Below, piece by piece: positions 36,661-47,344 of a DNA stretch of 64,000 nucleotides. Source of the DNA: Spirochaetales bacterium (GTDB lineage: Bacteria; Spirochaetota; Spirochaetia; JABEVK01); NCBI GenBank assembly GCA_947478845.1, contig CANJXC010000008.1, positions 82,267 through 146,266 on the forward strand. Direction: 5' to 3'. The stretch's first letter is position 1. The number at the start of each line of letters is the position of its first letter. The notes beneath the pieces are model-generated. The model ran no database searches. It worked only from the letters and a program-made list of their open reading frames with translations, and was not told the DNA's origin. Both the position numbers and the translations under genes were made by a program.

Positions 36661-38044
36661 AACGCTCCACATAGGCCCTGAGGTCGAACTTTCGGGCCAG
36701 CCCGCCGGAAGTCATGCACCTGACCAGCCCATACACTGACCTTTCTGCCCACGGTCGGTCGTGCTTTCCGAAACACCAAGCCACCCCGGCGTAGGAGTTT
36801 GGGTCGCGGCCGTCGAGGGCATAGCGGTTGTTGAGCCTTAGCGCCAGTTCCAACGCTTGGGCAGGCTCACTGTTCCATTCCAACAGTTTCTTTCCCCAAT
36901 ACATGCGCATGTAGCCGTGCATGATACCGGTGGTGACCAACTGGGTCTGAGCCGCATTCCAAGCCTCGTCGTGGGTGCGGGCCGTCTCCCAATCTCGGTC
37001 AGAATACACATATTCCCTTTGGTCGGCCTTGTGTTGGCCCAGTGTTCGGCGCGCCCATTCGGGTAGTCCTTGAAACGTTGCAAAAACAGGGTTGTACCAC
37101 ACAAAATTGATGGAAAGTTCCCTCCGTACGAGAACTTCGTCCAAAAACTTCGAAGCCGGGTCTTCCCCGGCACGACGATAGCTCACGGCGGGTACCCAGC
37201 GCCCCGACGCCTTCAAGTCCCGAAGAAGGGTCAAAGGACTGAGGTGGCCAAAATGAAGGTAGGGGGCGAGGCCCGAGGAACCCTCGAGGTTCGGGTCGTT
37301 GCGGTCGGTGTCGTAGCGCTCAAGGCCCACCTGCATGAAGGAAGACCACCTGTGCAGCGCCGCTGATTCGCCACCGGCCAGGTTCGTCGCAGGCACGCCG
37401 TGATCGATAGGCAACCAGTCCAGCCACGACCTGCTTGGCATACCCTCCAAGACTTTTAGTCCAGCCTCACTCCAGGCCGAAACCGCTGGGGCCCAGAAAC
37501 GGCAGTTGGGAAAGGGCAAGGGTACAGGCAGTGGCTCCAGATCTGCCAAGCGCATCAGCTTGGGACGCAAGGTGGCGGCGGTCCATTCTTCGTGGTCGCT
37601 CGAGACTCCTACCGGCACCGAGATGTTATCTTCCACCAAAATTACCGGACACTTCACGGCTTCGCTGATCTGTTGACGCCATCGGCGCTGAAGGGGCATG
37701 TAACCTTGATCCGTGACCAGAACCGCAGCCTGCCTGGCCGCCAAAGGCACTGCCTCCAGCGGCGAACCGGCAACGATGGTCAACTTCAACCCTAGCTTGG
37801 CAAGTCCTGCCGATACATCACCCAAGCCATCGAGAAGGAAGGCAAACGAACGTTCATTCGCCTCCGGATACCCGGCATCGAGGCAAAACAAAACGGCCAA
37901 GTCGAGGCCACGTTCGCCTGCGAGGCTCATAGCCTCCTGAAGGGCTAGGTTGTCTTGCACCCTGACAGAGGCTTGCATCCAGTAAAGGACGAACTCACCC
38001 TTCAGCGGGCGCGTACTTCCAAGAATTGTCTTTCTATGTTCCAC
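36644..38044 (-). CDS. Class II deoxyribodipyrimidine photolyase
   Basis: 466 residues. Repairs UV pyrimidine dimers with light. Class II signatures: VLYWMQASVRVQDNLAL near the N-terminus, THDEAWNAAQTQLVTTG, HGYMRMYWGKKLLEW and LDGRDPNSYAGVAWCFGKHD around the FAD site. The start is a GTG at 38044 without a strong ribosome site, but homology begins just after it. A light-repair enzyme suggests that the organism, or its recent ancestor, sees sunlight rather than living only inside a host. Confidence 0.92.
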   Translation of the reverse strand: MEHRKTILGSTRPLKGEFVLYWMQASVRVQDNLALQEAMSLAGERGLDLAVLFCLDAGYPEANERSFAFLLDGLGDVSAGLAKLGLKLTIVAGSPLEAVPLAARQAAVLVTDQGYMPLQRRWRQQISEAVKCPVILVEDNISVPVGVSSDHEEWTAATLRPKLMRLADLEPLPVPLPFPNCRFWAPAVSAWSEAGLKVLEGMPSRSWLDWLPIDHGVPATNLAGGESAALHRWSSFMQVGLERYDTDRNDPNLEGSSGLAPYLHFGHLSPLTLLRDLKASGRWVPAVSYRRAGEDPASKFLDEVLVRRELSINFVWYNPVFATFQGLPEWARRTLGQHKADQREYVYSDRDWETARTHDEAWNAAQTQLVTTGIMHGYMRMYWGKKLLEWNSEPAQALELALRLNNRYALDGRDPNSYAGVAWCFGKHDRPWAERSVYGLVRCMTSGGLARKFDLRAYVERFIPPS

Positions 38045-38105
38045 CGCAACAAAATACCGGAGATCCTTTCAAGAAGCCAGAGGCCCGGAAACAACATTTG
38101 TGAAG

Positions 38106-39059
38106 TTAATCTAAGCGGTTGCGCCGCTCGCCCCTCGCCCAAGCCGCAAGGTTGTTTTGCACTTCCTCAAGACACCGGTGGCGAGCCTCGACGCTGGCCC
38201 AGGCTAGGTGCGGGCTCAGCACCAGTTTGTGAGGCAATTTCAAGCTCAGCAAAGGGTTTTGGGGGCTCGGTGGCTCTGGAAGCGTCACATCGAGAGCGGC
38301 TCCCGCCAGAGTTCCTTCGTCCAGTGCCGTAGCAAGAGCCGCTTCGTCCACGATGCCACCCCGACCCACGTTGATCAGCACAGCACTCTTTTTCATGCGA
38401 GCTAGCTCGCGGCCACTCAACAGGCCGCGCGTCAGGTCGTTGAGCGGGGAATGAATGCTCACGATGTCGCAGCTTTCCAACAGGTCACCAAGTTCCACCC
38501 GTGGCCAGAAGCCTGCGCGGTCGCTACCCGTGGTGCTGAAATACACAACTCGAGCGCCAAAGGCCTCTGCCAATTGCGCCACGCGAGTGCCTATACGGCC
38601 CAGCCCTAGGATGCCCCAGGTCTTGCCGGCAATTTCGTGAAAAGGCCGGCCTAAGTGCTCAAAGGTCGTCGAGCCAGGCCAGAGGGTCTTTGCGTGCTCA
38701 TTCAACCAGGATGTCTGCTCAAGCAATGTGAGCAATAACGCAAAGGTATGCTGGGCAACACTTTCGGTAGAGTAACCGACAACATTGCAAACAGCAACAC
38801 CCTGACTGCGGGCGGCGTCAACGTCAACGTTGTTGTAACCCGTCGCCGTGAGGAGAATGAGTCGCAACTCGGGAAGTTCCGCCAACAGTTCACGGTCAAA
38901 AACCACCCGGTTGGCGATGGCCACCTGGCTATGGACCAGCCTAGTTCGCCTCTGTTCGTTGTTCGTGTTATCCCACAATTGCACGGAGCCCCAAGCCTCA
39001 AAGGACGAGAAGTCCAAGCCTGGCCCCAAGCTTGCCGCATCGAGAAAGGTGAGGTTCAT
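38106..39059 (-). CDS. D-isomer 2-hydroxyacid dehydrogenase, glycerate-dehydrogenase-like
   Basis: 317 residues from ATG 39059 (the frame opens at 39224 but the early part is not protein-like). NAD-dependent. Rossmann motif GILGLGRIGTRVAQL near 145; catalytic Arg in NVGRGGIVDE, Glu in DVTLPEPP and His in SPHLAWAS. Probably reduces hydroxypyruvate or glyoxylate, but substrate is not certain within this family. Separate from rpsD, which ends 180 bases upstream on the same strand. Confidence 0.88.
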   Translation of the reverse strand: MNLTFLDAASLGPGLDFSSFEAWGSVQLWDNTNNEQRRTRLVHSQVAIANRVVFDRELLAELPELRLILLTATGYNNVDVDAARSQGVAVCNVVGYSTESVAQHTFALLLTLLEQTSWLNEHAKTLWPGSTTFEHLGRPFHEIAGKTWGILGLGRIGTRVAQLAEAFGARVVYFSTTGSDRAGFWPRVELGDLLESCDIVSIHSPLNDLTRGLLSGRELARMKKSAVLINVGRGGIVDEAALATALDEGTLAGAALDVTLPEPPSPQNPLLSLKLPHKLVLSPHLAWASVEARHRCLEEVQNNLAAWARGERRNRLD

Positions 39060-39239
39060 CGCTGCACAATAGCCAATGATGACCTCAGAGGGAAGACAGA
39101 CACGGACCGGGGAAAAAATCAAAAAGCCGACAACGGGCACCAACCTGTTTCCAGGGAACATCCTTCTCCCGGCGGAGGAGAGGCTGTTTTGCGGCGCCCG
39201 TGCCGGCTTTCTGCTCGAAACCAAGGGAAACGGAGTTTC

Positions 39240-39866
39240 TTACTTGGCGTAGAGTTCGATCACCATCTGTTCGTTGGCAATCGTGGGAATTTCTTCCCGT
39301 CGCGGAGTGTGGTCTACGGTGGCCCGTAGCGCGTCTTCCGCAAAGTTGATCCAGGAGCTCTTGGCCTTGCCGGAATGCTTGGCATACTGCTCGCGAACCA
39401 GTTTTTTGACGCTGTCCCGTTCCTTGACGGTAATGACGTCGCCGCCTCTGACGCTGTAGGAAGGAATGTTGAGCAACCGGCCGTTGACGTGAAAATGGCC
39501 ATGGCTGACCATCTGCCTTGCTTGGGTACGCGAAGTCGAAAGGCCAAGGCGGAAAATCACATTGTCGAGGCGTCGTTCGAGAAGGCTCATCATCGAGTCG
39601 CCGGTGATGCCGGGCATCGTCTTGGCTTTCTCGAAAATGTTGCGAATCTGGCGTTCCGACACTCCATAGGCGAACTTCAGCTTTTGCTTTTCTACCAGCT
39701 GTTTGCCGTATTCAGTCTGCTTGGTCCGTTTCTTCTTCGGCCCGTGCATACCAGGTGCGTGAGGCTTTTTCTTGAGCAGTTTGTCGTACTTCGGTTGCTC
39801 GAAAATATTGATACCCAAGTGACGCACAATCTTGCCCTTCGGGACATTTTTGCGATTCCTGTTCAT
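39240..39866 (-). CDS. rpsD: 30S ribosomal protein S4
   Basis: 208 residues. Nucleates 16S rRNA folding. The S4 RNA-binding domain is clear (LERRLDNVIFRLGLSTSRTQ, VSHGHFHVNGRLLNIPSY). The N-terminus lacks the zinc-binding cysteines, so this is the zinc-independent form. It stands alone rather than in the alpha operon. No paralogue is seen in the window. Confidence 0.97.
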   Translation of the reverse strand: MNRNRKNVPKGKIVRHLGINIFEQPKYDKLLKKKPHAPGMHGPKKKRTKQTEYGKQLVEKQKLKFAYGVSERQIRNIFEKAKTMPGITGDSMMSLLERRLDNVIFRLGLSTSRTQARQMVSHGHFHVNGRLLNIPSYSVRGGDVITVKERDSVKKLVREQYAKHSGKAKSSWINFAEDALRATVDHTPRREEIPTIANEQMVIELYAK

Positions 39867-39940
39867 GGATACTCCTCGGTTAAGATACAGTCTCCCCTAC
39901 GGAGACAACCGCAAAACTATAGGCGAACAGCCATGTGCCG

Positions 39941-41533
39941 TCAAGACTGTGGCAATGGTGTGGTAGCAACGTAGGGTGGAATGAGCTCGGTGGCCTGCTT
40001 GCGGGTTACCGAAAACGGCAGTTTAGCCCCGTCCGACCTGTTGAGGTAAAAATGAAAATGTTCCTCTATCCCTTCAAAATCCCCGCTCGGGCGGGGAGAA
40101 TCTCCACCTTCGGGGTTTAAGAACAGTCTTGTACCCAGCCAGCTGCTTTTGAGGCTCCATGGCAGATAGTGCGGTCGCGGCAGTTGGTTCTGTGGGAAAC
40201 CCAAGACAAGACCCGATGTTCCCAGACCGAAAACAAAATCTGTGCCACAAAGGATACCCTTTCCCGGGCTTTTGCGATGAATTTCATCGCGTGAGCTCCC
40301 GTTAGGCCACAGGGAACGGGTGGTCAGCACCTCCGAGGCCCCAGGACCCACAAACTCAAGTCGAAGCGGTGCCCACCTTTCAATCGTGACGGGAGCTTTG
40401 AAGCGCGGCCAACGGATGGTCGCCGCCACAAAAAACTCCCGGCTTTCCTCGACAAAGAAAAAATCGAGGATGAGTCTTCCTGCGCTGGAAAAGTCTTCAT
40501 GCTCGAGGACCAAACTTTGGCGCAGGCCCCAAGAAAAATCTCCCTCGAAGGAAAAAGCGCTGTTGGTCACAAAAACATGTTTTTTGCCGTTCCACGTCAG
40601 CGAGCTTTCAGCGCCCTTGCACAGGATCTCTTTGCGTGCGCAATCTTCGATACGGATGAGGCGGCCACCCTGAAATCTCACCTTGAGGCTACCTTCCTGG
40701 AAATCAGTAACTCCCTGCATGTTGGCAACCAAAGCCCTTTTGCGGATACCACCGAGCGCCTCGTCAAAGTCTACCGCTTCCTTGGTACCGAGCCCGGGAT
40801 AGTCCTGAGTGTGGTAGAGAATGGCCTGATGCAGAGGGGTTGAGGTGTTGGCCATTCTGAGCTCCGCAATCGCGCCTAGGCCTATTTTCGCCCGCGGGGT
40901 GTAAGTCGAGGCCTCGATGGATCGGAACTTGGTGGGAAACCGGCGGCTTAGGCGGGAAGGGCGCAGGCGTGTGAGGTCTCCCCACGGTGCCTCTGGAAGG
41001 GGTGAAACAAGGACCTTACCAGGAACCAGCCAACAGACTCCCCGGCGCGAGCGTGAGTCGGGGTGGGTAGGACCCCAGGGCACTTGAACGGCGTCCGGCC
41101 CCGTGTGCACACAAAGACCTGCCTCCGTAGGGCGAAATATGGGTTTAGACACCTCAGAAATCCAAGGGGGAGGACTCGAGCAATCGGGAAGGAACAAGTG
41201 AGATTCCCGGGAGACCAACGCAGTCAAAGCTCGGAACTCCTGCTCGGCCTCCAGAGGGAACAAACCGTTCCAATCGAGCCCCGAAGGATGGGAACAAAAA
41301 AGGGGGTCTCCCCCATTGAGGCGCTTGCGCAGAAACTCCGGACCCGGCCCCTGAGCGCTCAGAAGGTCTAGGCTCCTCACCGGCGAGAGGATCCAGTGGC
41401 ATACCCCCGCCAACACATGGGTTCGCGAATCTATCCTCGTCAACAGTTCCGACAAAAACCCGGAGGCAGTGGCCGTATCGAGGGCAGACAAATCAAAAAG
41501 CACGAAGTTCTGGCGCCTGCCCAGGGTTGTCAT
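39941..41533 (-). CDS. Protein of unknown function, about 530 residues
   Basis: The start near 41533 (MTTLGRRQNFVLFDLSALD) is favoured; the frame continues to 41656 but overlaps the groEL promoter region. No signal peptide, membrane helix or recognised domain. The C-terminal half (about 250-530) is beta-rich with many Trp/Phe/Gly residues, which could be a jelly-roll or carbohydrate-binding fold, but I cannot place it. Divergent from groEL and upstream of rpsD on the same strand (about 75 bases apart). Confidence 0.65.
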   Translation of the reverse strand: MTTLGRRQNFVLFDLSALDTATASGFLSELLTRIDSRTHVLAGVCHWILSPVRSLDLLSAQGPGPEFLRKRLNGGDPLFCSHPSGLDWNGLFPLEAEQEFRALTALVSRESHLFLPDCSSPPPWISEVSKPIFRPTEAGLCVHTGPDAVQVPWGPTHPDSRSRRGVCWLVPGKVLVSPLPEAPWGDLTRLRPSRLSRRFPTKFRSIEASTYTPRAKIGLGAIAELRMANTSTPLHQAILYHTQDYPGLGTKEAVDFDEALGGIRKRALVANMQGVTDFQEGSLKVRFQGGRLIRIEDCARKEILCKGAESSLTWNGKKHVFVTNSAFSFEGDFSWGLRQSLVLEHEDFSSAGRLILDFFFVEESREFFVAATIRWPRFKAPVTIERWAPLRLEFVGPGASEVLTTRSLWPNGSSRDEIHRKSPGKGILCGTDFVFGLGTSGLVLGFPQNQLPRPHYLPWSLKSSWLGTRLFLNPEGGDSPRPSGDFEGIEEHFHFYLNRSDGAKLPFSVTRKQATELIPPYVATTPLPQS

Positions 41534-41588
41534 ATTCGATTGTTGCTTCAGCGGGCGGGCTTTAGTCAAGGATTTTAACACAAAACAC

Positions 41589-41617
41589 TTTACGCCGGTG
41601 GGTGAAATGTGTACATT
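41589..41617 (+). promoter_or_regulatory. Possible promoter of groEL
   Basis: TTTACG (41589-41594), 17-base spacer, TACATT (41612-41617). Moderate match only. No CIRCE inverted repeat is seen in the 110 bases before groEL, so HrcA control is not supported. Confidence 0.3.
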
Positions 41618-41681
41618 GATGGAAAGTAAGCCGGTGTATCCGGACGCTTTCCCCAAAGAATCCTATATCCTACTTATTTGA

Positions 41682-43340
<1,659 letters not shown>

Positions 43341-43430
43341 AACCAGCCTGCGGTTGGTTTTACATCGCCCCAAGCCGGCTGGTGTTCGCCGAACCGGAGT
43401 TGGGGCAAGAGCGTCGTAACATTGCATCCG

Positions 43431-43460
43431 AGGGCACCCTGAGAGGGGTGCTCTTTTTTT
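43431..43460 (+). terminator. Terminator after groEL
   Basis: A 10-bp stem (AGGGCACCCT with its partner, some G-T pairs), loop GAGA, then a run of seven T. Two further stem-loops lie between it and the groEL stop (43339-43362 and 43369-43408). Confidence 0.82.
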
Positions 43461-43537
43461 GGGCGCACCGCTCTCCGCCCTCCTGACGAAACACCCATTT
43501 CGATAACCAATTGATTGGACCACCTTTTTGTGCTTCA

Positions 43538-43840
43538 ATGGCTTTCATGACGAGAAACGCTTTTGTCTTCTGTATTGGCTACAACGGTGGCACAGCCATT
43601 GTCGACCGCAAGCTCGAGGCAAGGTTTGGTCGCCTCAAGACCCGTGAACTGTTTGCCCAAGGGCTGTACAAGCCAGCACTGGCCAGTGCGTTGTTCGCTA
43701 AAAGCCAAGAGGATGTGGCTTGGCTGAAGGCCGAATACGAGAAAAAGACCGGGATTCCCCTTCGCGATATCGACACTTTCCAGAGGACACTTGGCGTTGG
43801 CGAGGTCTTTAGCGGCATCCAACGCACCTCTTTCCTTTAG
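43538..43840 (+). CDS. Small protein of unknown function
   Basis: About 100 residues from ATG 43538 (43547 is equally possible; neither has a clear ribosome site). The sequence is protein-like: IGYNGGTAIVDRKLEARFG, then a helical part rich in Ala/Leu/Lys and a GVGEVFSGIQRTSFL tail. No signal or membrane segment. It sits between groEL and yajC on the same strand, but terminator and promoter signals on either side suggest its own transcript. Confidence 0.6.
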   Translation: MAFMTRNAFVFCIGYNGGTAIVDRKLEARFGRLKTRELFAQGLYKPALASALFAKSQEDVAWLKAEYEKKTGIPLRDIDTFQRTLGVGEVFSGIQRTSFL

Positions 43841-43873
43841 GCAGTGGGTACTCTGTGGGCCCACCCCGACTTC

Positions 43874-43902
43874 TTGACGGTAACAGGGGATTCTGCTAAG
43901 CT
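43874..43902 (+). promoter_or_regulatory. Probable promoter of yajC-secD-secF
   Basis: TTGACG (43874-43879), 17-base spacer, TAAGCT (43897-43902), about 38 bases before the yajC start. Confidence 0.45.
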
Positions 43903-43940
43903 CATGCTTCGAACAAAACCTTTCCCCTCAAGGAACATCC

Positions 43941-44360
43941 ATGGATTCACTGATTTCTGTCCTGACTTTCCTGCAGGCTGCCGACCCCCAGGGCGGCAGC
44001 AGCCTGTTAATGACCGGTGTCACATTTGGCGCGGTCATCCTGATCTTCTACTTTCTGATCATCCGTCCCCAGAACAAAAAGCAGAAGGAACTCGACAATC
44101 TGCTCAAGGGTATCAAGAAGGGCGACAAAGTCTATACGATTGGCGGTTTGCACGGCGTGGTCCATTCCATCAATGAGAAGGACAATACTGTCACCTTGAA
44201 GGTTGACGAAGGTTCCACCACCACCCTCGAGTTCAACAAGTCGTCGATTGCAGGGTTGGTCAACCCGCCTGTTATCAAGAAAGAAGCTAAAGAACCCAAA
44301 GAAGCCAAAGAGAAGAAGCCTGCAAAAAGTCTCGACTCTGCTTCGGAAGAAAAGAAATAA
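43941..44360 (+). CDS. yajC: Preprotein translocase accessory protein YajC
   Basis: 139 residues: one membrane helix (about 26-48) ending FLIIRPQNKKQKE, then a cytoplasmic domain with the family sequence GDKVYTIGGLHGVVHSI and a Lys/Glu-rich tail. AAGGA lies 6 bases before the ATG. Partner of SecDF in the holotranslocon; the secD gene follows after 21 bases. Confidence 0.94.
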   Translation: MDSLISVLTFLQAADPQGGSSLLMTGVTFGAVILIFYFLIIRPQNKKQKELDNLLKGIKKGDKVYTIGGLHGVVHSINEKDNTVTLKVDEGSTTTLEFNKSSIAGLVNPPVIKKEAKEPKEAKEKKPAKSLDSASEEKK

Positions 44361-44381
44361 TTCCCCTCCGGAGATGAGGCT

Positions 44382-46127
44382 ATGACCAAACGTTTTCGAT
44401 TGTTGACCATAGTGTTGCTCCTTGCTGTGAGCGCGTGGTTTCTCTACCCGACGATTTCCTGGTATTTCTGGACCCCTCAAGAATCCAAGGTCTTGGCTGC
44501 AGGCTCACTAGAACAGATCCGAGACTACTCGGTTCGGCAGGCCAAGGTTGAGCTTGGTGTGCTCAAGGATCAGTTTGCCAAGAGTCCCGGCACCGCGTTG
44601 CCAGCAGGACTCGAGTTTCTGGTTCCTATTGTGAAAAAGAACTATGAAACGGCGAATATGTCACAACCGGCCAATTGGACGGTTGGCGATGTTTTTAAGG
44701 CCTTCACCACCGAGAAAGACTTTCTTTATCAGCTGGAAGAGCATTTCCGGGCCAAGGTGAGCGCCGTCAAGGATTCCAAGGGCAAGATCATGCAACTCGG
44801 TCTCGACCTCTCGGGAGGCATGAGCGTGATCATCAAGGCCGACCTCGACGCCTTGGCGCAGAAAAAAGGCGCTTCGCTTTCGGCTAACGACAAAGAGGAT
44901 GCTGTAACCCGCGCGATCGAAGTTCTTAAGAGCCGTATTGACACCTTTGGCGTTGCCGAGCCCATCATCAAGCGGGAATCGGGCGGAGACCGTATCTTCG
45001 TCGAACTCCCTGGTGACGTCGACCCTGAGCGAGTGAACTCCTTCCTGCGAGGAAAAGGTTCGTTGTCGTTGTCGATTGTCGACGATGAAGCCACCGCCGC
45101 CGTCAACAAGTGGATTGCAGAGAATCCGGCTTCCGTTGACACCGTGACCAACAAGGTCAGTGTTATTCCTCCAGAAGTAATGGGCGCAGGCCTCGAGCTC
45201 AAATCGTATTACAAGCGTGACCGTTTTGGCATCGACCAATTCACTAACCGTCAGGTGGTCAAAACCGAGGCCAAATACGTGCTCGATGGCATCCACATAA
45301 AGCAGGCCGTCGTGAGCCGCGATGCGGTTTCCAACCAGCCCACCGTCAACTTCGAGCTCGACTCGGAAGGGGCTTCCCTGTTTGGAACCATGACCGGAGC
45401 CAACGTAGGCAAGACCATGGCGGTAGTGCTCGACGACAAGATCCGGGCTGGTGCCCGCATCTCGGAGTCGATTCCCGGCGGGCAAGTTAGAGTTTCGGGT
45501 TTTGCAGCCAAAGACGCTCAGGATCTGGCGCTCACCTTGCGAACCGGAGCTTTGCCCGTCAACCTGATCGTTCAAAGCTACACCAACATCGGTTCGTCTC
45601 TAGGCGCCGATGCCATCAACTCCGGTATTAACTCCATTCTCTACGGGTTGCTTTTGGTGGCTGGCTTCATGTTGGTGTACTACAAAGGGGCTGGTATCAA
45701 CGCCAACTTGGCCCTGCTGATCAATATGTTTATCGTGGTCTCTGTTCTTGGGGTCTTCAATATGACCCTGACCCTAACCGGTATTGCCGGCCTGGTGCTT
45801 ACGGTGGGCATTACGGTGGACGCCAACGTCATTGTTTTTGAGCGGATCAAAGAAGAATACTGGTCTGGCAAGTCTCCGGCGACCTCGATCGACATCGGGT
45901 TTAAGCGGGCTTTCTGGACGATCATGGACTCCCACGTGACGGCCCTCATTGCGGCGCTTTTCCTCTCTTTCCTGTCCAAAGGTGCGGTGCAGGGCTTCGC
46001 CGTGACCTTGGCGGTTGGCTTGGTTTCCTCGCTGTTCACGTCCTTGTTTGTTTCGCGACTGATCTTCGACTTTGAGATTGACGTCCTCAAAGCCAAGAAG
46101 GTCAGCATTGCCTGGAGGAAAGCCTGA
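44382..46127 (+). CDS. secD: Protein translocase subunit SecD
   Basis: 581 residues. First helix about 6-24, large periplasmic domain with LGLDLSGGMSVI (the conserved D-L-x-G-G motif) and AIEVLKSRIDTFGVAEP, then five membrane helices in the C-terminal RND-like part (GITVDANVIVFERIKEE with the proton-pathway Asp). Uses the proton gradient to pull exported proteins. The TGA stop overlaps the secF ATG by one base (TGATG). Confidence 0.96.
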   Translation: MTKRFRLLTIVLLLAVSAWFLYPTISWYFWTPQESKVLAAGSLEQIRDYSVRQAKVELGVLKDQFAKSPGTALPAGLEFLVPIVKKNYETANMSQPANWTVGDVFKAFTTEKDFLYQLEEHFRAKVSAVKDSKGKIMQLGLDLSGGMSVIIKADLDALAQKKGASLSANDKEDAVTRAIEVLKSRIDTFGVAEPIIKRESGGDRIFVELPGDVDPERVNSFLRGKGSLSLSIVDDEATAAVNKWIAENPASVDTVTNKVSVIPPEVMGAGLELKSYYKRDRFGIDQFTNRQVVKTEAKYVLDGIHIKQAVVSRDAVSNQPTVNFELDSEGASLFGTMTGANVGKTMAVVLDDKIRAGARISESIPGGQVRVSGFAAKDAQDLALTLRTGALPVNLIVQSYTNIGSSLGADAINSGINSILYGLLLVAGFMLVYYKGAGINANLALLINMFIVVSVLGVFNMTLTLTGIAGLVLTVGITVDANVIVFERIKEEYWSGKSPATSIDIGFKRAFWTIMDSHVTALIAALFLSFLSKGAVQGFAVTLAVGLVSSLFTSLFVSRLIFDFEIDVLKAKKVSIAWRKA

Positions 46128-47080
46128 TGCTCACCAACAAAGCTGTTCCCTTTTCCCGTCTACGCTACTGGATGTATGGCTTATCGCTAGCAATGATTGT
46201 CGTGGTGTGGGTGGGTACCCTGTTGCAGGGCGGTTTTAATCTCGGCATCGACTTCAAGCCAGGTTTGAGCGAGACCGTGCAGATCAATAGCAGCGCTACC
46301 ATTGAGAAAGTTCGCGAGGCCCTCAAAGGCGCTGAGCACAACTTCACTGTGCAGCCAATCGGCGTCTCCAGTGAAAACCGCTTCCAACTCCGGGCGGTTG
46401 CCAAACAGAGCGAATCCAAAGAATCCAACCTGCAAGAAAAGCTTTCCGTGGCCGCCATGACTGCCTTGGAGAAGGCTTTTGGGGCCGGATCGGTAAAGGT
46501 TGAACAGACTGAGTTTATCGGTCCCAGCCTTTCAGGCGAGCTGGTTATTCAGACCACTTGGATTGCTCTTGCGGCAATACTTGTGATTTTACTCTACATT
46601 TGGTTCCGTTTTAAGTTCGCCTATGCCCTAGCTGCCATCATAGCCTTGGTACACGACCCGATCTTCGTGCTGGGTTTGATTGGTACGGTTCAGATGGAAG
46701 TCACGACGGCAACGATAGCCGTGGTCCTGACCATCATCGGCTACTCGCTCAACGATACCATCGTGGTCTTTGACCGAATCCGTGAAAACATCCGCATCAA
46801 CCCGACGATGAACATGTACGACCTAATTGATCAGGCCATCACGCAGACATTAAGCCGAACCATCGTTTCCTCCTTAACCGTTATTTTGTCTATGGCGGCG
46901 GTCTATATTTTCACAGAGGGAGCCATCCAAGACTTTGCTCTCGCTTTAATCATTGGTGTGGTGGTGGGAACCTACTCCTCCATCTTTGTGGCTGCTCCCC
47001 TGATGGTAGCGATAGCCGGTGGCAAGCCCCCGAAAGAAAAAGAAAAGGTCGTTGTGACAGACCTTACGGCAGAGGTCTGA
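46127..47080 (+). CDS. secF: Protein translocase subunit SecF
   Basis: 317 residues. N-terminal helix, a short periplasmic domain (GGFNLGIDFKPG motif) and five C-terminal helices with SLNDTIVVFDRIREN, the SecF signature. Works with SecD. Ends just before a bidirectional terminator. Confidence 0.96.
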   Translation: MLTNKAVPFSRLRYWMYGLSLAMIVVVWVGTLLQGGFNLGIDFKPGLSETVQINSSATIEKVREALKGAEHNFTVQPIGVSSENRFQLRAVAKQSESKESNLQEKLSVAAMTALEKAFGAGSVKVEQTEFIGPSLSGELVIQTTWIALAAILVILLYIWFRFKFAYALAAIIALVHDPIFVLGLIGTVQMEVTTATIAVVLTIIGYSLNDTIVVFDRIRENIRINPTMNMYDLIDQAITQTLSRTIVSSLTVILSMAAVYIFTEGAIQDFALALIIGVVVGTYSSIFVAAPLMVAIAGGKPPKEKEKVVVTDLTAEV

Positions 47081-47106
47081 AGTTAACATTGAGAGTTCTG
47101 AGTAGC

Positions 47107-47134
47107 AAAAAAGCCACCCTAGGGTGGCTTTTTT
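47107..47134. terminator. Bidirectional terminator between secF and the leftward unit
   Basis: Perfect palindrome AAAAAAGCCACCCTAGGGTG and its complement, with A-run on one side and T-run on the other, so it can stop transcripts from both strands. Confidence 0.9.
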
Positions 47135-47154
47135 CTTTCGAGGGTCTCCGATAC

Positions 47155-47337
47155 TCAGGGAGCGGAACGGTCGAGCCACTCAAACCATGGGCGGGGTCCG
47201 ACATGCCTGCGCCACTGAGGCAATTCCTCAACCAGCTCCGCGGTGTGAGCAAGCGCAGTGGGGCTGAGAAGAGACCTCCTCGGTTCCTGCAGCAAATCGG
47301 GATTCTGGAGTTCCTTCAACAAGTGCTTGAGTGTCAT
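47155..47337 (-). CDS. Small protein of unknown function (60 residues)
   Basis: Begins 7 bases after the stop of the upstream gene with a GAGG site 5 bases before the ATG, and ends 20 bases before the bidirectional terminator, which fits a real last gene of the unit. The sequence (MTLKHLLKELQNPDLLQEP...) is helical and then Trp/Pro/Arg-rich at the C-terminus. No domain recognised. Confidence 0.55.
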   Translation of the reverse strand: MTLKHLLKELQNPDLLQEPRRSLLSPTALAHTAELVEELPQWRRHVGPRPWFEWLDRSAP

Positions 47338-47344
47338 GTTAACC

